64,000 nucleotides of DNA from Arctopsyche grandis (lineage: Eukaryota; Arthropoda; Insecta; Trichoptera; Hydropsychidae). This document shows positions 46,822 through 58,900 of this stretch, piece after piece. Each line of letters starts with the position of its first letter. Positions within the stretch are counted from its first letter, which is position 1. Under the pieces are notes generated by a model. It ran no database searches and was not told the origin of the DNA. It worked only from the letters and a program-made list of their open reading frames with translations. The stretch covers positions 15,121,501 through 15,185,500 of the forward strand of contig NC_135364.1 in assembly GCF_051622035.1 (NCBI RefSeq), read 5' to 3'. The translations under genes were made by a program, and so were the position numbers.

Positions 46822-48957
46822 GTGCTAGGTTCTGAAATTTCAAGTTGTGGCGGTTCAAAGTTGAACGTCCGACCGGCTGTCACTCGTTTGGCGGCAATGG
46901 AGGGAAGTTGCGTGCGATGTGTCGCGACTCTAGAATATGAGGGGGCGGCGGCTCGACGCGTGGTGCATCGAGGGGCCACCATAAGGCTAGTGAGGACGGC
47001 CAGCCGCCACCTTTTACTCTCAGTTGAGCCGGAAAAGGGGGCTCCGGTCAAACTTAACCTGCCAGCCACTACAGTACACACCCGATTCATGGCCGAAGGG
47101 AAAGCTAGCTTCCGCTTCCGGGAGCAGGCTTGCACCCTACTATTAGCTAATGCTCCTCCATCGGAACTTGGCTGCTTTCTCAAAACGGTCTTCGTCAAAT
47201 CAACAGCCGATACTCCTGAAAAACCCACCAGCCGTGCTATACTCCTATCCAAAACGAACGCCCTAGAAGATATTAGCCCCGTCACTACGGCCGATTTAGA
47301 AAAAGCCAAATCTAAAGTTTCCAAAGCCAGCACTACCACGCCGTCACCGTCCGGTAAGAGAAAATTACCCGATAAGGCAAATAAAGGTCCCGTTGCTAAA
47401 AAATTATACGCCCCGTCTCCATTGACTACCGAAGAGGTATTAAATGATGAACAGAAAAGAGTATTAGACGCATGCTTGGGGCGTTGTAATATATTTTTTA
47501 CGGGTTCCGCCGGTACTGGAAAGAGTTTCTTGCTTAGAAAAATCATTTCTGCTTTACCGCCTGATTGTGCCATGTCTACGGCTTCCACCGGTGTTGCTGC
47601 ATGTCATATTGGTTTGTATTCGCTATACAAAAATGTATCTTGAAATTCATACATACATATATTTGATTGTATTTTATCGTTTTAGGTGGTACGACTCTTC
47701 ATGCTTTTGCCGGTATAGGTGCTGGGGAGGCTACGATAGAAAGATGTGTTCAGATGGCTTCGAAATCGGCCGTCGCTCAAAAATGGAAACGATGTAAACA
47801 TTTAATCATTGATGAAATATCAATGGTCGATGGAAAATATTTTGAGGTAAATCAACATTCAATCCAACCAATATATTTATATTTTAATATTCTTTCTTTG
47901 TTTATACATATATTTTGTTTGATTTAATTTACAGAAAATAGAAGAAGTAGCACGTCGTATACGTAAAAATGAAAAACCATTTGGTGGCATACAATTAATT
48001 CTCTGCGGTGACTTTCTCCAACTTCCTCCCATCGCCAAGGACAAAGAAAAGAAACGGTTTTGTTTTCAGACGGAAGCATGGGAAAGATGTATTCAAAAAT
48101 CATTCGAGCTAAAGACTGTGCACAGACAAAAAGATCCAGAATTTATATCAATTCTGAACAGCATCAGAATCGGACGAGTCACCAAAGAAATCACAGACAC
48201 CCTAACCGCCACTTCCCAGCAGAAGATCGAATCGGATGGCATTCTAGCCACTAGATTATGTTCCCACACTAACGATTCGAATCTTATAAACGAGTCTAAG
48301 CTAAAGCAGCTTGAAGGCGAGCAGAAAGTTTACAATGCTGAAGACAGTGAGCCGTATTCATCGAGTATGTTAGATTCGCAAACTGTTGCACCGTCTAAAT
48401 TGACGCTCAAAGAAGGAGCTCAGGTGATGCTGTTGAAGAATATTAACATATCGGCTGGATTAGTGAATGGAGCTAGAGGTGTCGTTATACGATTTGAAGA
48501 CGGTTTACCTGTAGTTAGATTTAAAAATTCTAAAGAATATACCGCAAAGACTGAGCGTTGGGTTGTCAAGTCTACCTCGGGAGCATTACTGTCTAGAAGA
48601 CAAATTCCACTCAATTTAGCATGGGCGTTTTCTATCCACAAATCTCAAGGTTTGACGTTGGATTGTGTGGAGATGTCACTGTCGAAGATTTTCGAAGCTG
48701 GTCAAGCTTATGTCGCTCTGAGTCGGGCTCAGAGTTTGCAAAGTTTGCGAGTTTTGGACTTTGACTCGAAACAAGTATGGGCTAACCCTGATGTCTTGGA
48801 ATTTTATCAAAAGTTCAGACGTCAGTTGTTGCATAGCGAAATTATTCCTATAAATAAATTTATAACTAATAAAAATAAGACTGAAACCGCTGTGATGAAA
48901 GCTAAATTAAAACTCGCTAAAAACTTATCGAGCAAACCACTAGTTAACTATTGCTAG
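46822..48957 (+). CDS. PIF1: PIF1 5'-to-3' DNA helicase
   Basis: Three exons, 46822-47611, 47686-47846 and 47935-48957, give 657 aa with phases that fit. The start could also be the ATG at 46897, which begins closer to the conserved SCVRCVATLE segment. Residues about 25-200 are the PIF1 N-terminal domain. The helicase core shows Walker A GSAGTGKS at about 228, STASTGVAACHIGG, Walker B IIDEISM at about 305, GDFLQLPP at about 342, the PIF1 signature region, SIHKSQGLTLD at about 550 and YVALSRAQSLQ. PIF1 unwinds G-quadruplexes, R-loops and forked DNA in nucleus and mitochondria; no clear mitochondrial presequence is visible. Exons and order match animal PIF1 well. A SINE with a palindrome lies directly upstream. 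Confidence 0.95.
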
Positions 48958-49740
48958 TCAGAATTAATAACATTCAGACTGTTTCATCATTATTTTTGTA
49001 CGATAAAATGCCAAGCGTTTGTATGTACATATATAATTTTGGAATATTTATATTGTAATGTGATATTTTGAATCAGCTATTTTGACTTATGTATTATATA
49101 TAATTTAACATCCTGAATTAAATGTATTAATGTTGGAATATTTTCCAATTCAAGATATTATTAGAAGTAAGTATAAAATTTAGAGGTTATAAATGATAAT
49201 CACCATCGGTATATTTGCATTTTATAGATGTACTATTCAGGTATTTATTTTTAATGATTATTTCTCAAATCAAATATGATGTAATGTGCAATAAGAAATA
49301 TTCAATTTTTATGGGAAATCAATAAGATTTTGTGCAGAATTGTAAGACCTGTTCAAACGTGGGGTTTTAAGAGCGCTAAGGATTAATAAAGTCTTATGTA
49401 CATATTATCACAGATTATCGAAAACAACACGCATTAAAAGGATCTCAATCCTTCAGTGAATTATCCAATTCTTAAGACTATTTAGTATTCTATATTTTGC
49501 GATATGATTAATTTTAAAAATCGTATTAAATTATAAATGCGTATATTTTTTTATATATTTATACATAAATTAAATTGATTATAATAACATTTCTTTGTTT
49601 TATTTTATAATATAGTTCCAAAATTCACGCAAGATTTGAATTTTGCGCCATTTATGTGGTAAAGTGTTGCCAACGAAAAAAAGACAGCTTACAGTTCAGG
49701 GCTATTAAAAATGAGAAAAATTTATCAAAATAATTATTAA
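48958..49740. other. 3' region of PIF1
   Basis: AT-rich, no gene seen. It ends in TTAA, next to a piggyBac-like end. Confidence 0.4.
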
Positions 49741-49869
49741 CCCTTTGAATGCTGACCAACGCCGATCGGCGTTTTGCTGACGAGTCCATGGGCCTGCGAA
49801 ACGCCGATAGGCGTTGTAAATTTTGCATCTACAAAGTAAACAGGAACACTACCTGCTAAGCATTTAAAG
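49741..49869. mobile_element. Short piggyBac-like relic
   Basis: CCCTTTGAATGCTGACC follows TTAA (49737-49740), and an approximate inverse (GCTAAGCATTTAAAGG) occurs near 49855-49869. An internal inverted pair AACGCCGATCGGCGTT and AACGCCGATAGGCGTT is typical of such elements. There is no TTAA on the right, so the copy is decayed or differently bounded. Confidence 0.4.
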
Positions 49870-50127
49870 GTAGCATTTAATATGGGTCTTTTAATCTGTG
49901 TTATTAATTTGTCAACGTTTATAAAGACTCGCTTACACCGGAATTTCTGAATTTATAACTATAGCAGAATTACCCGATGGAAATCCCTAACTGCTGAGTA
50001 TTTTAGATTGTGAGCATTACATTTTAACAACAATGAAGAAGATTACATTTTAACAACGAAGAAGGATTTCGAGTTTTGTAACGCTGTGTTTAGACTCTCT
50101 AATATATCTTGCAACAATATAAAATAA

Positions 50128-50624
50128 GGTTGTGGCTATTTTCAGGTACTATATCTGCGAATGATTGGCTATTTGCAGGTACTATATCTGCGACAGGCGC
50201 AAAGCTTTCTGCGCATGCGCTTGAACTTATAATCCGATTATAATTTCTTACATTTAATGTATGCTAGACTTGTTTAATCAATCGTTCATTATACATGAGG
50301 CAAATAAATTTCGCATGTTATTATAATAGATTTATATCATTTAGCTAGTTCGCGGCTTGTACTTGTATGTAGGTATTATACGTTGTATATGATAATAATT
50401 TTCTAACAATTAATAACATTAACTAATTTGGATTATATTTTTTACTTTACGTTACTTTACGAGTTCGAACTAAATTTTAAGAGGTTTAAAACAAAATTTT
50501 AACAGTAAACACGCTGACAGTGACAGTTCACGCGCATGCGCAGAAGGTTTTGCGCCTGTCGCAGATATAGTACCTGCAAATAGCCAATAATTAGCAGATA
50601 TGGTACCTGCAAATAGCCACAACC
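50128..50624. mobile_element. Mutator-like MITE (497 bp)
   Basis: Inverted repeats of about 95 bp start GGTTGTGGCTATTT at both ends. An identical 11-bp flank ATATAAAATAA is present on each side (50117-50127, 50625-50635); a 9-11 bp duplication is characteristic of Mutator-like elements. Each arm contains the motif GGCTATTT(T/G)CAGGTAC twice and a GCGCATGCGC site. No coding capacity. It lies 126 bp past the TRAPPC9 stop. Confidence 0.75.
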
Positions 50625-50749
50625 ATATAAAATAAACAAATGGAATCTATTAATGAATGTATTTTTCAAAAATTACTTCTTGCGTGAATTTTGGGACATC
50701 CTATATAACTACATATAATGTTTCGAATATAATATAATATTACATATAT

Positions 50750-53700
50750 TTAATCAGCAACGCTTATGGCTACAGGAGGTATGAATCTCCACACATGGTT
50801 CACTTCACCGATTCCACAATGTTGGGCATCTGAACTGTACTCCATCGACGCAGGATTTGGTATGAAAGTGTCGTCGACCGGTTCTGACGTTGAACACTGT
50901 ATATCGACTTTATATTGTCCTGGTGTTAAGAATATCACAGAGCATTCGTGATATATTCTCCCTGATTCGGCTAACACTGGTAACGACACTCTGAAAAATT
51001 AATGAATAAGTATTACATTAACAAACATAAGTGTTTCAAAAGTAAATATTTACGTACTTATTCGTCCCTGCAGTAGCCACTCTATTATCAAGACGGTAAT
51101 TATTAACACCGTTTTGATGATCCTGGTAGAATTGTACTGACAAGACGATCTTCTTCAGCGGTCTATCGAAATGATTCGATACTGCAACGCTAAGAGAAAC
51201 GCATTCTCCCGCCGCACAATTGTATTCTTCTTGTGGTTTGACGCATTGAGAATTTATACTAACTTCTAAAAATAATAATGAAAATCATACATGAACGACT
51301 CGAAATCTTAATAGCAAGATTCGGAGTAAAAATACTTGCCCCAATTCAGCGGTGACATTCTGACGATATCCATCATTCCTTGTGATAGTGTTATTCCTTT
51401 GACGGAAGCTTTTCCTGTGATCTCCGATTGAAGCAAGTTCCACTTTAAATCCACTTGTTGACTAATATGATCTGAACACTGCTGTTCAATACTGTTGGAC
51501 GAATTTACAGTGATTGAATTATATTCAATATCTTTATCTGCAAATTATAAAAAATAAAACATTGAAGTTTCACATGTAAGATCATAGCTATTGTAATCTA
51601 TAGGGAATATTATCTAATTACCTTGATTAATTATAATAGGCATATTTAAAGGACAGCGTTTAAGTGGAACAGGTACTCGGCAAGCTTCTCCACCGCTTAA
51701 TAGCATACGTTTTCCTTCCGAGTAGTCGAGAGACATTTCCGAAGTAGTTAAATTGGATACATCAAGTACTAGGTATAACTGAGTAGCTCTAAAAAAAATT
51801 ATTATATTAATTATTATGATGCGTATTTAATAATATAAATCAGATAAAAAAATTCATACATTTCGGCTGGTAAAACATCCCAATGTGTAATAGAAACACT
51901 CGGCAAAAGTTCCATATTGATATGCAATGACCCCTGTCTACAATACTTATCCTTTCCGGCGCCTCCGGAATACTTCAACACTAACTGCAATACAAATAAT
52001 CATACAAAACCTTCATATTACACTCTATTGTAAATAAAATTACAAGTATTGTACACACTTGAGCATCTATCTGTCGTCCTTTAGTCGGAGGTATTACAGA
52101 TATCGGCGCTGACCATGCAGTGCTGTGCGAGTTTGCAGATCTGAAGCTAGCCGATAGTTGATTCCTCGGGAAAGACGTGTTTGTGTGAGGCAGCGATGAG
52201 TTGGTATGTGGCAGTGAACTGTGCGTTTGGTTCGGGGTTGGAGAACTCATCCTTGATGGTAAACTATTTGAGTTGAGGCTATTGGGAAACAGACCATCAG
52301 CGCCAGATCCACCAATGTCTAAAAAGTCAGCTTCAGCGAAGATGTTCAGTTCAAAGTGTGCCGATTTGTTTGGCAGAATGGGAAGTTGAGCTTGTATTTC
52401 TTCATTAGACCAGATAAACATGCGTGACTGAAGTTGGCTATCCAAAGTGGTCTATAAAATTATTTCAATATTAAACATGGAAGTATCAAGCATATAGTAC
52501 AATTAATATTCAATAATTACTTGTATATTAACTTCTAAGAATTCTATAGTAACGTCGCTGATATTTGTAATAGAAATAGTACACTTTGTGCTTTGTCCAT
52601 TGTATAAAGTCACATTGCCGGATGAAATAACGTTCTCGTAATTGGGAAGGCTGCTGAAAGTGGCTGACGGTGGTAGTGTAGTTTCCAAACTAATTATCGG
52701 CAGACTCGGTATGACGTCTACTGTATAGATATGGTGAAATTTATATGTCTCTGGCATGTGCTTCAAGCGGCAGTTGGATTTGACACCAAGAGTGTGCGTC
52801 GAATAGCCGAGAATGTCTAACTGTCCCGACTCTTTCGGTGTACCGAGCAATGTGACTATTGTAGCTACATCTGGTTGAAGAATAACCGTTTCAGGAATGG
52901 ATTCAAAGACGATGCCTGTTGTTAAAAGTCGCATATTGGAAACTTTCAATTCGAACGGTAACGGATTGGTCAGTTTTAATTGCACTTCGCACGTATCGTT
53001 TTCTACCCAAGAATAATCTAAAACAAACATTATAATTAATTTGATGATTTCTATTAAGTTATAAGCAAACGAAAGAATAATAAGCTAGAGTATAATGTGA
53101 TTGTGTGGAATCCGCATGAAGCAAATTACTCTCTGATGATTGAGAAAGTGCAAAAAGCATTTCTTCGTTTCCTGTATAGGAAAGAATATGGGTATTACCC
53201 ATATCTCTACGCTACTCCTTTCCTTTTGGGCATAATTCCCTTGAACTTCGGAGAATCTTCTCATTAATTCGTTTCGATCTCCAACTCCTACGTGGTAATA
53301 CGCCATGCTCGTTGTTGCTGGAGCAGTTGGGACTTTATGTCCCTAATCACTATGTGCGTGGTAGACATCATCATTTGATGGCTGTACCTCTGCCCGCACA
53401 GTTCTTTTTCGAATGGCTCCTATTCCAAGAGCTATTCGACTTCTTAATGAAATCGTTGCTGCCGAGACTGAATGTGATATTTTCCACCGTAGTGAGCGTA
53501 AATTGTCGGATATTATTCTAACCCATTTATCTGGTAGTCTGCGCTCATCATTGTTTTCATGACTGATTGTGATTTATGAGTGAAATTTTGATTAACTCTC
53601 TTCCATTTGGGCCTCACAGGGATGTTTTGTATTTGTAGTTGTTTCTTATTTATTGGAACTGGCTGTAGGTGCAACGCATTCCTTATGCTATATTTTTTTA

Positions 53701-56700
53701 TTTGATATTTTTACGTTATCTGTTATTATTAAATGCTATTTTTTATGTTTATGTATTTATGTTCAAATGTATTTTTTTTATGTATAATTGATTAGTATAT
53801 TATTTTCGTTATGTATTAATTTATGTTTAATTGTTATTTTGTTTTTTTTGTGTTATATTTTTTGACCATTGTGGCGCTTTAGGTCTGTTTAGAATAAAAT
53901 AAAATAAAATAAATAAAAATAATATGCTGACCCATTTTTCCTGTTGGTTTTTTCGGTTTTCTATCGAGACTATTAAAGTGGATGGGCGTGAAAAGGAATG
54001 GTCCCTGAGGAATAACTGGTGTAATTAAAGGACGTGGTGCCCGAGTTGGAGCCGGTGGTCGAGGTATGAATCGACTGCACGTTGGTATATGCGTCAAATT
54101 AGCCGGCGGTATAACTTCACCCGTTTCTAATACTAACGGAACAGGACCACCTTCACATTGTGCTGACAAAGCCTACAATTAAAAATCGAATGAATAAAAC
54201 AGACCAAACATGATATTACTCTGTCGAATGATATATTTTAATACTTGTAATTGTTTAGCGAGATCAGATCGTTCTTGAGCTGTCAGATTAGGCCACATAG
54301 TCTGCAATAAGAACGTCATGTGTCGAGTCGCCAAAGCAGGATGTCCCATTCTACGTGCAGCAACAACTAATTCTTGTAGTAGTTGAATCTGAAGTGCTGG
54401 CCATCCTGATGATGTAAATAATAAAAATGATTAGTATCTAACTTCAATAAACAATACGAAAATTAACATTTATTTACTCACCAATCTTATGTTGAACTAC
54501 TTGATTGGGATCTAGACTCAATTTGTGCCCAGGAAAACTATGCAGCATAAGAAAATAGCATCGCTGCCAATCGGGGCTAGGATTATTTGGACTCACTTGT
54601 CGTGTTGCAGCTAATCTTTGACAGAATGCGGCCTTTCTCAAAAATCCTATAAATATACGTGAGATAAATTAGACAGTTTTCAATATAAATAGCAACACAT
54701 GATCAATAAATCCTACCAATTTCTTGATACATTTCTGATAAAGTGTCAAATCGTTGTATTTTTTCTTGTTCGGTCAATGTTAAGTTTATAAGTATAACAT
54801 TCTGAAGGAAACTGGCTGCTTGTAAGCTGTTATTTTGCTCTACACTCACACGGGCTGCTTTAAATATAGCCTCTGTTTCGATTATTCCAGCGTTTTTATA
54901 GTTGCTGTAGTATATTATGGCATCTCTGTATTTTTTAGCGATATCATCTCCGGAAAGAATAAATTGATTGTGCACCTGTGAACCTTTGCCAAAATCTGAC
55001 GAAACTTGTTTGTGACTTTGTGATTCGATGTCACTAGACGAAGCTAAGGAATCGCTTTCTGCATTATCGGTAAGTGACAGTTTGGAAGATGTGTCGATGC
55101 TCTCAGACGATGACGGAGGTGTGTGATCGCTGTGAACGCTCACAGGACTGGATGCTATTGGTACTTTGGATGGTGAAAATAAAACATTTTGTCTGCTTAC
55201 TATATCACTTTGAGAGCTGCTGAAATTGTGGGTTTTATTAGGAGAACCTTCTTGTAAGCTTGCATTTCTTTGAAGAGGAACAAGATTTCGTAAATTTGGA
55301 TACATGATAATAGCTGAGGCAGCACACAGACCTAAAATACATAAAACTGCATATGTAACATCTATTTTATTTTACATATATAATAAATAAAAATAAGAGA
55401 ATATTTGCCTTCGAATGAAGAACCTAGCCAAAGCCAATCATTTACAGATTTGAGAGTTTCCGCAGCAGAATGATACAGACTCAAACATTCAGGCACTAAT
55501 CCAGCCTGCAGCGTTAGATCTGCCAAATGTTTAGTTATTCGACCCATACTTCGCTTTTTGTTGTTACGCGACTCCATATCCAAACCTTTGAATTAATAAT
55601 AAGCAAATAATTGACATTTAAAAACATTTCATATAAATCAGCAATCAAAATTAACCAACCGATAATATCTTTCTTCTCAAATGGAGCTAACATTAACGTA
55701 ACTTTATCGAGCTTTTCCCGGGAACGTTCCAATCTCTTAGACTCTAATATCCAGAACAAAGAGTTGATAAATTCTGCCAAGTGGTTTTCGAGCTCTGTGC
55801 ATGGATCTGATTCATTATAAAATACAACTCTAGTTTTGAAATTGGACGGTGTTGTAAAATTTTGTTCTTCTTGTAGTGAATGTGGTGGTTCTGAAGAAGG
55901 TGCTCTCGGTAGACTCTCACCTGATGATAAGCTTTCTGATATGTCGCATGGTAACGATATAGATCTATAATAATATTTATGTAAAGTAAAAAAAAGCTTT
56001 ATACATATAATGTTGAGCTGTATAATGAGCTTCTACACACCCATCACTATGTGGTAACGAATGACTTTGTTCACTGTGGGCTCTTTCTTCTTCAAATATA
56101 TCAGGTACTTCACCTACAGGACTACCTTCACGATGAGGTTTACCAGGTCCAAAGAAAAATGCACGCGAATCATATAAAGTATTGGAATATTTAACTTTCA
56201 ATGATTCGTGAACGCGACATATTTCATTCAATTCAATTTGATTATTGTATTTTCCCAACGTTATAAGTCCAAGGAGACGTCTATGAAATACAAAAATTGT
56301 TTTAAAACATTTACACCCCTATGAAAGAAAAATTTAACTAATAAAACGTATACCTATGCGTTTGAAAGTCACCCCAATCATTATTTTCCACTGGATGTTC
56401 GCGAACGTATCTGACCCATATTTCTCTCACTCTGCCTGTTGAATCTACAAAACAAAAATCAAATCATTTTTAATATATAAACATTTAAATTAAAATAGAG
56501 TGATTGTGGTTGTATTTTTCAGATAGGATATATAAAAAAAATTTAAATGTTTTGTTTTGAAGAATATATTTTATACCAATATATGACCTATTTAGTAATT
56601 TGTGTCACTAATTTAAATCACAATGGACAAACCGGTTATACGAAGATTGTTGACACGTTGTATGCGATCCCAGAGACGATGGAAGGGTTTGAGAGGTGTT

Positions 56701-56822
56701 CCGAGACCTCGTACGAGTAATAACAATGCACCATGGTGTTGGGCTCCTTGAGTCCAGTCGGGTCTAGCGACCGCCGTCTCGACAGCCCCCGCTGACAGCA
56801 TGTAGCTCACGGAAGAGCGCAT
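50750..56822 (-). CDS. TRAPPC9: TRAPPC9 (NIBP), TRAPP II tethering complex subunit
   Basis: Sixteen exons read continuously: 56633-56822, 56354-56444, 56041-56280, 55660-55964, 55409-55585, 54717-55331, 54482-54646, 54245-54405, 53932-54172, 52521-53017, 52059-52451, 51860-51984, 51622-51788, 51340-51537, 51058-51265, 50750-50990; 1337 aa. Conserved blocks include ENNDWGDFQTHR, SNTLYDSRAFFFG, KSVNDWLWLGSSFEG, YYSNYKNAGIIETEA, LTEQEKIQRFDTLSEMYQE and FYQDHQNGVNNY. The N-terminal half is helical repeat, the C-terminal half beta-sandwich. TRAPPC9 with TRAPPC10 forms TRAPP II, which activates Rab11/Ypt31-type GTPases at the Golgi. The start is the first ATG (56822); ATG at 56801 is possible. Introns 55332-55408 and 51266-51339 use GC donors. 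Intron 53018-53931 holds a LINE fragment. Head-to-head with LSM7. Confidence 0.95.
53085..53931 (+). mobile_element. LINE 3' fragment in a TRAPPC9 intron, antisense
   Basis: On the plus strand, frames read VWNPHEANYSLMIEKVQKAF and, after a frameshift, LLEQLGLYVPNHYVRGRHHH and RAIRLLNEIVAAETECDIF: the end of a Jockey/CR1-like reverse transcriptase ORF. A T-rich 3'UTR and a tail of AATAAAATAAAATAAATA follow, ending just before the 53932 exon edge. 5'-truncated and broken. Intron length is 914 bp against 60-110 bp elsewhere in the gene. Confidence 0.8.
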
Positions 56823-57118
56823 TAGGGTTGCATACCCACTAATCTCCCTTTGTCAGCTTATGTTTGAGTCTGAAATAATCGTAAACTTGAAAAATACTGA
56901 TTACAAGTGATGAGATGCGAACAATTGGATACATCAAACCTTTTGCGCAAGTCGCTGCAAAATTGACACCCGTGAGAAATGTCAATTTGACAGTTGTCTA
57001 AAATTTCTAACTTTTTTGATTTGGTCCAAACGACACTTATTTCACATAAAATTGGTAAGTGAAATCCTTAAAATTTTATCTGAATAGTACTCAAATTTTA
57101 TATAAAATCTTACTAAAG

Positions 57119-57211
57119 GTCTAGTTTTTGATAAATTTATTTTTAAAAAACGAATAAAGGTTTCACTTTCCATTCTGCTGGAATAAAAAAATTCGGATTT
57201 TGCAACTCATA
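57119..57211 (+). repeat. Direct repeat, copy 1
   Basis: GTCTAGTTTTTGATAAATTT ... TTCCATTCTGCTGGAATAAA ... GATTTTGCAACTC, about 93 bp. Repeated in the same orientation at 57843-57931. Confidence 0.75.
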
Positions 57212-57290
57212 CATATATAGTATATATTATAATTGAAATGGGGCCACTATAGACACACACCGTACCGGCTGAATACCAGAAAAAATGCGT

Positions 57291-57523
57291 GTTTACGTAA
57301 AAAGGTCTGTTCATACCTATCTAGCACGACCCGTATCCTGCAGGTATCCTGCAAGTCCGGATAGTATTCTTTGGTACATTCTATATGGACTTATTCGTAC
57401 TCCATTCGCGCATGCGCATTTACGCATTCATGCGCGTCCATATAGAATGTACTAAAGTATACTGTCCGCACTTGCATGACACCTGCAGTATACGGGTCGT
57501 GCTGAATAGGTATGAACAGACCT
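57291..57523. mobile_element. Palindromic MITE between TRAPPC9 and LSM7
   Basis: Arms of about 90 bp starting AGGTCTGTTCATACCTAT and containing CAGCACGACCCGTAT are inverse copies. The 8-bp AAATGCGT occurs on both sides (57283-57290, 57524-57531), which suggests a target duplication, although the left side then includes 11 unpaired bases. An 8-bp duplication would suit hAT or Merlin. Confidence 0.65.
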
Positions 57524-57608
57524 AAATGCGTAGAAAAACCATTATTTTTTTTCGCAAGCATGTTTTATATCCAATATTCTTACGTTCTCAACGTTAAGAA
57601 TATTGGGT

Positions 57609-57764
57609 AATTGCGAAGAAGTGATATCGTGGCTGATCCAAAAAGGATTAGTGGATGATATTTCAACTTGTCCAGCATGTAACGAAGAAATGCGACTTCG
57701 CATCCGAAGCGATCGGTGTGTAAAAATAGAGTCGAAATCACATGATAAAACGAAACCGATTTAA
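57609..57764 (+). pseudogene. Merlin/IS1595-like transposase fragment (tentative)
   Basis: A 51-codon open stretch reads NCEEVISWLIQKGLVDDIST, then CPACNEEMRLRIRSD, and ends in TAA. A helical segment followed by CPxC and a basic part is like the N-terminal zinc ribbon region of Merlin/ISXO2-type transposases. Too short to be sure, and the second Cys pair of the ribbon is not visible. Confidence 0.35.
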
Positions 57765-57842
57765 AAAAATTCCTGGTTCTACAACGCCAAAATAAATTTT
57801 CTATAGATGTTTTAGTGCGGGGTGATTTAAGTTCACGCCAAA

Positions 57843-57931
57843 GTCCAGTTTTTGATTAATTTATACTAATAATGATTTCAATTTCCATTCTGCTGGAATA
57901 AAAAATAAGGTCCTGATTTTGCAACTCGTAT
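57843..57931 (+). repeat. Direct repeat, copy 2
   Basis: Second copy of the 57119-57211 segment, sharing TTCCATTCTGCTGGAATAAA and GATTTTGCAACTC; small indels between the copies. It lies 170 bp before the LSM7 ATG. Confidence 0.75.
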
Positions 57932-58102
57932 TGTATGTATTAGTTTTAATTTTTTATAATATGATTTCTGTGTTTTTTGGATAGAATTTAATGCTTTTGG
58001 GATTTTAAAAATTGCTGTCTTCTTACATAGTAGGAATATATATATGGACGTGTAAAAGTCTACGTTGGCCAAAAGTAGCGTCGCGCGGATACCGGCTGCA
58101 GC

Positions 58103-58900
58103 ATGAGCAATCGCGAAGGTGGTGATCGTCCAAAGGTAAACTTCTATTAACTGACTTTCACGTCTAAATTTGCCATTATAAAATTTGACATAATTTTTTC
58201 GCCAATAGTCTATGAACATACGATGCTTTGGTTAAACCTCAACCTACAAAACTCAAATTCAAATTATGTTTTGTAGCGGATTTCCGATAAAATTTCCGTT
58301 ATTTTGTTCATTTTGAATCGTCACAATTCATATATATTCAAATTTGATACGTGTTAGTAAATTTATATGAAATTTACGAATCTTTACGTTGTTGTTATTT
58401 TTAGGTTATACTTGGTATAACTTGTACAATGAATGAAGAACTAGTTATTGCCCTACTAACAAAATTCATTTTAATGTTCTTTGTAGGGCAACCAACAGTC
58501 TCAAGGATCTGGTGAAGTTAAAGAGAAGCGGAAAAAGGAGTCAATTCTAGATTTGAGTAAATATTTAGAAAAGAGCATAAGAGTTAAGTTTGCTGGAGGT
58601 CGTGAAGCTGCTGGAATATTAAAAGGATATGACCCACTTTTAAATTTAGTACTAGACAACACGACAGAATTCCTTAGAGGTAATATGTAGTTGAATTACT
58701 AAAAAACTCATTAATCTTTCTTCGGCACATTTTTATTTATATGTTGCGTATCAATTTCAGATCCTGATGATCCGTACAAGTTGGTTGAAGACACTCGACC
58801 ATTAGGATTGGTGGTTTGTCGAGGCACTTCTGTAGTTCTCATATGCCCTGTCGATGGAATGGAAGCCATACAAAATCCCTTCATTGCTCAAGACACGTGA
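58103..58900 (+). CDS. LSM7: LSM7, U6 snRNA-associated Sm-like protein
   Basis: Three exons, 58103-58135, 58487-58679 and 58761-58900, give 121 aa. After an N-terminal extension (SNREGGDRPKGNQQSQGSGE) the conserved protein starts with KKESILDLSKYLEKSIRVKF, then GGREAAGILKGYDPLLNLVL (Sm1) and the Sm2 part GLVVCRGTSVVLICP. LSM7 is one of seven subunits of the LSM2-8 ring on U6 snRNA in the nucleus and the LSM1-7 ring in cytoplasmic mRNA decapping. The extension is slightly longer than in human LSM7 (103 aa). The first coding exon encodes only 11 residues. Divergent from TRAPPC9. Confidence 0.96.

Larger units (their letters stand above)
56823..58102. promoter_or_regulatory. Divergent TRAPPC9-LSM7 spacer (1.28 kb)
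   Basis: The two start codons point away from each other, so promoters of both genes must lie here. The spacer includes a direct duplication, a palindromic MITE and a short transposase-like relic, described separately. No clear core-promoter motif seen. Confidence 0.5.

Noticed and set aside
57119-57931. Direct repeats as terminal repeats of a retroelement
   Set aside because: The copies are only about 90 bp, lack TG...CA ends and target duplication, and the interior holds no matching parts.
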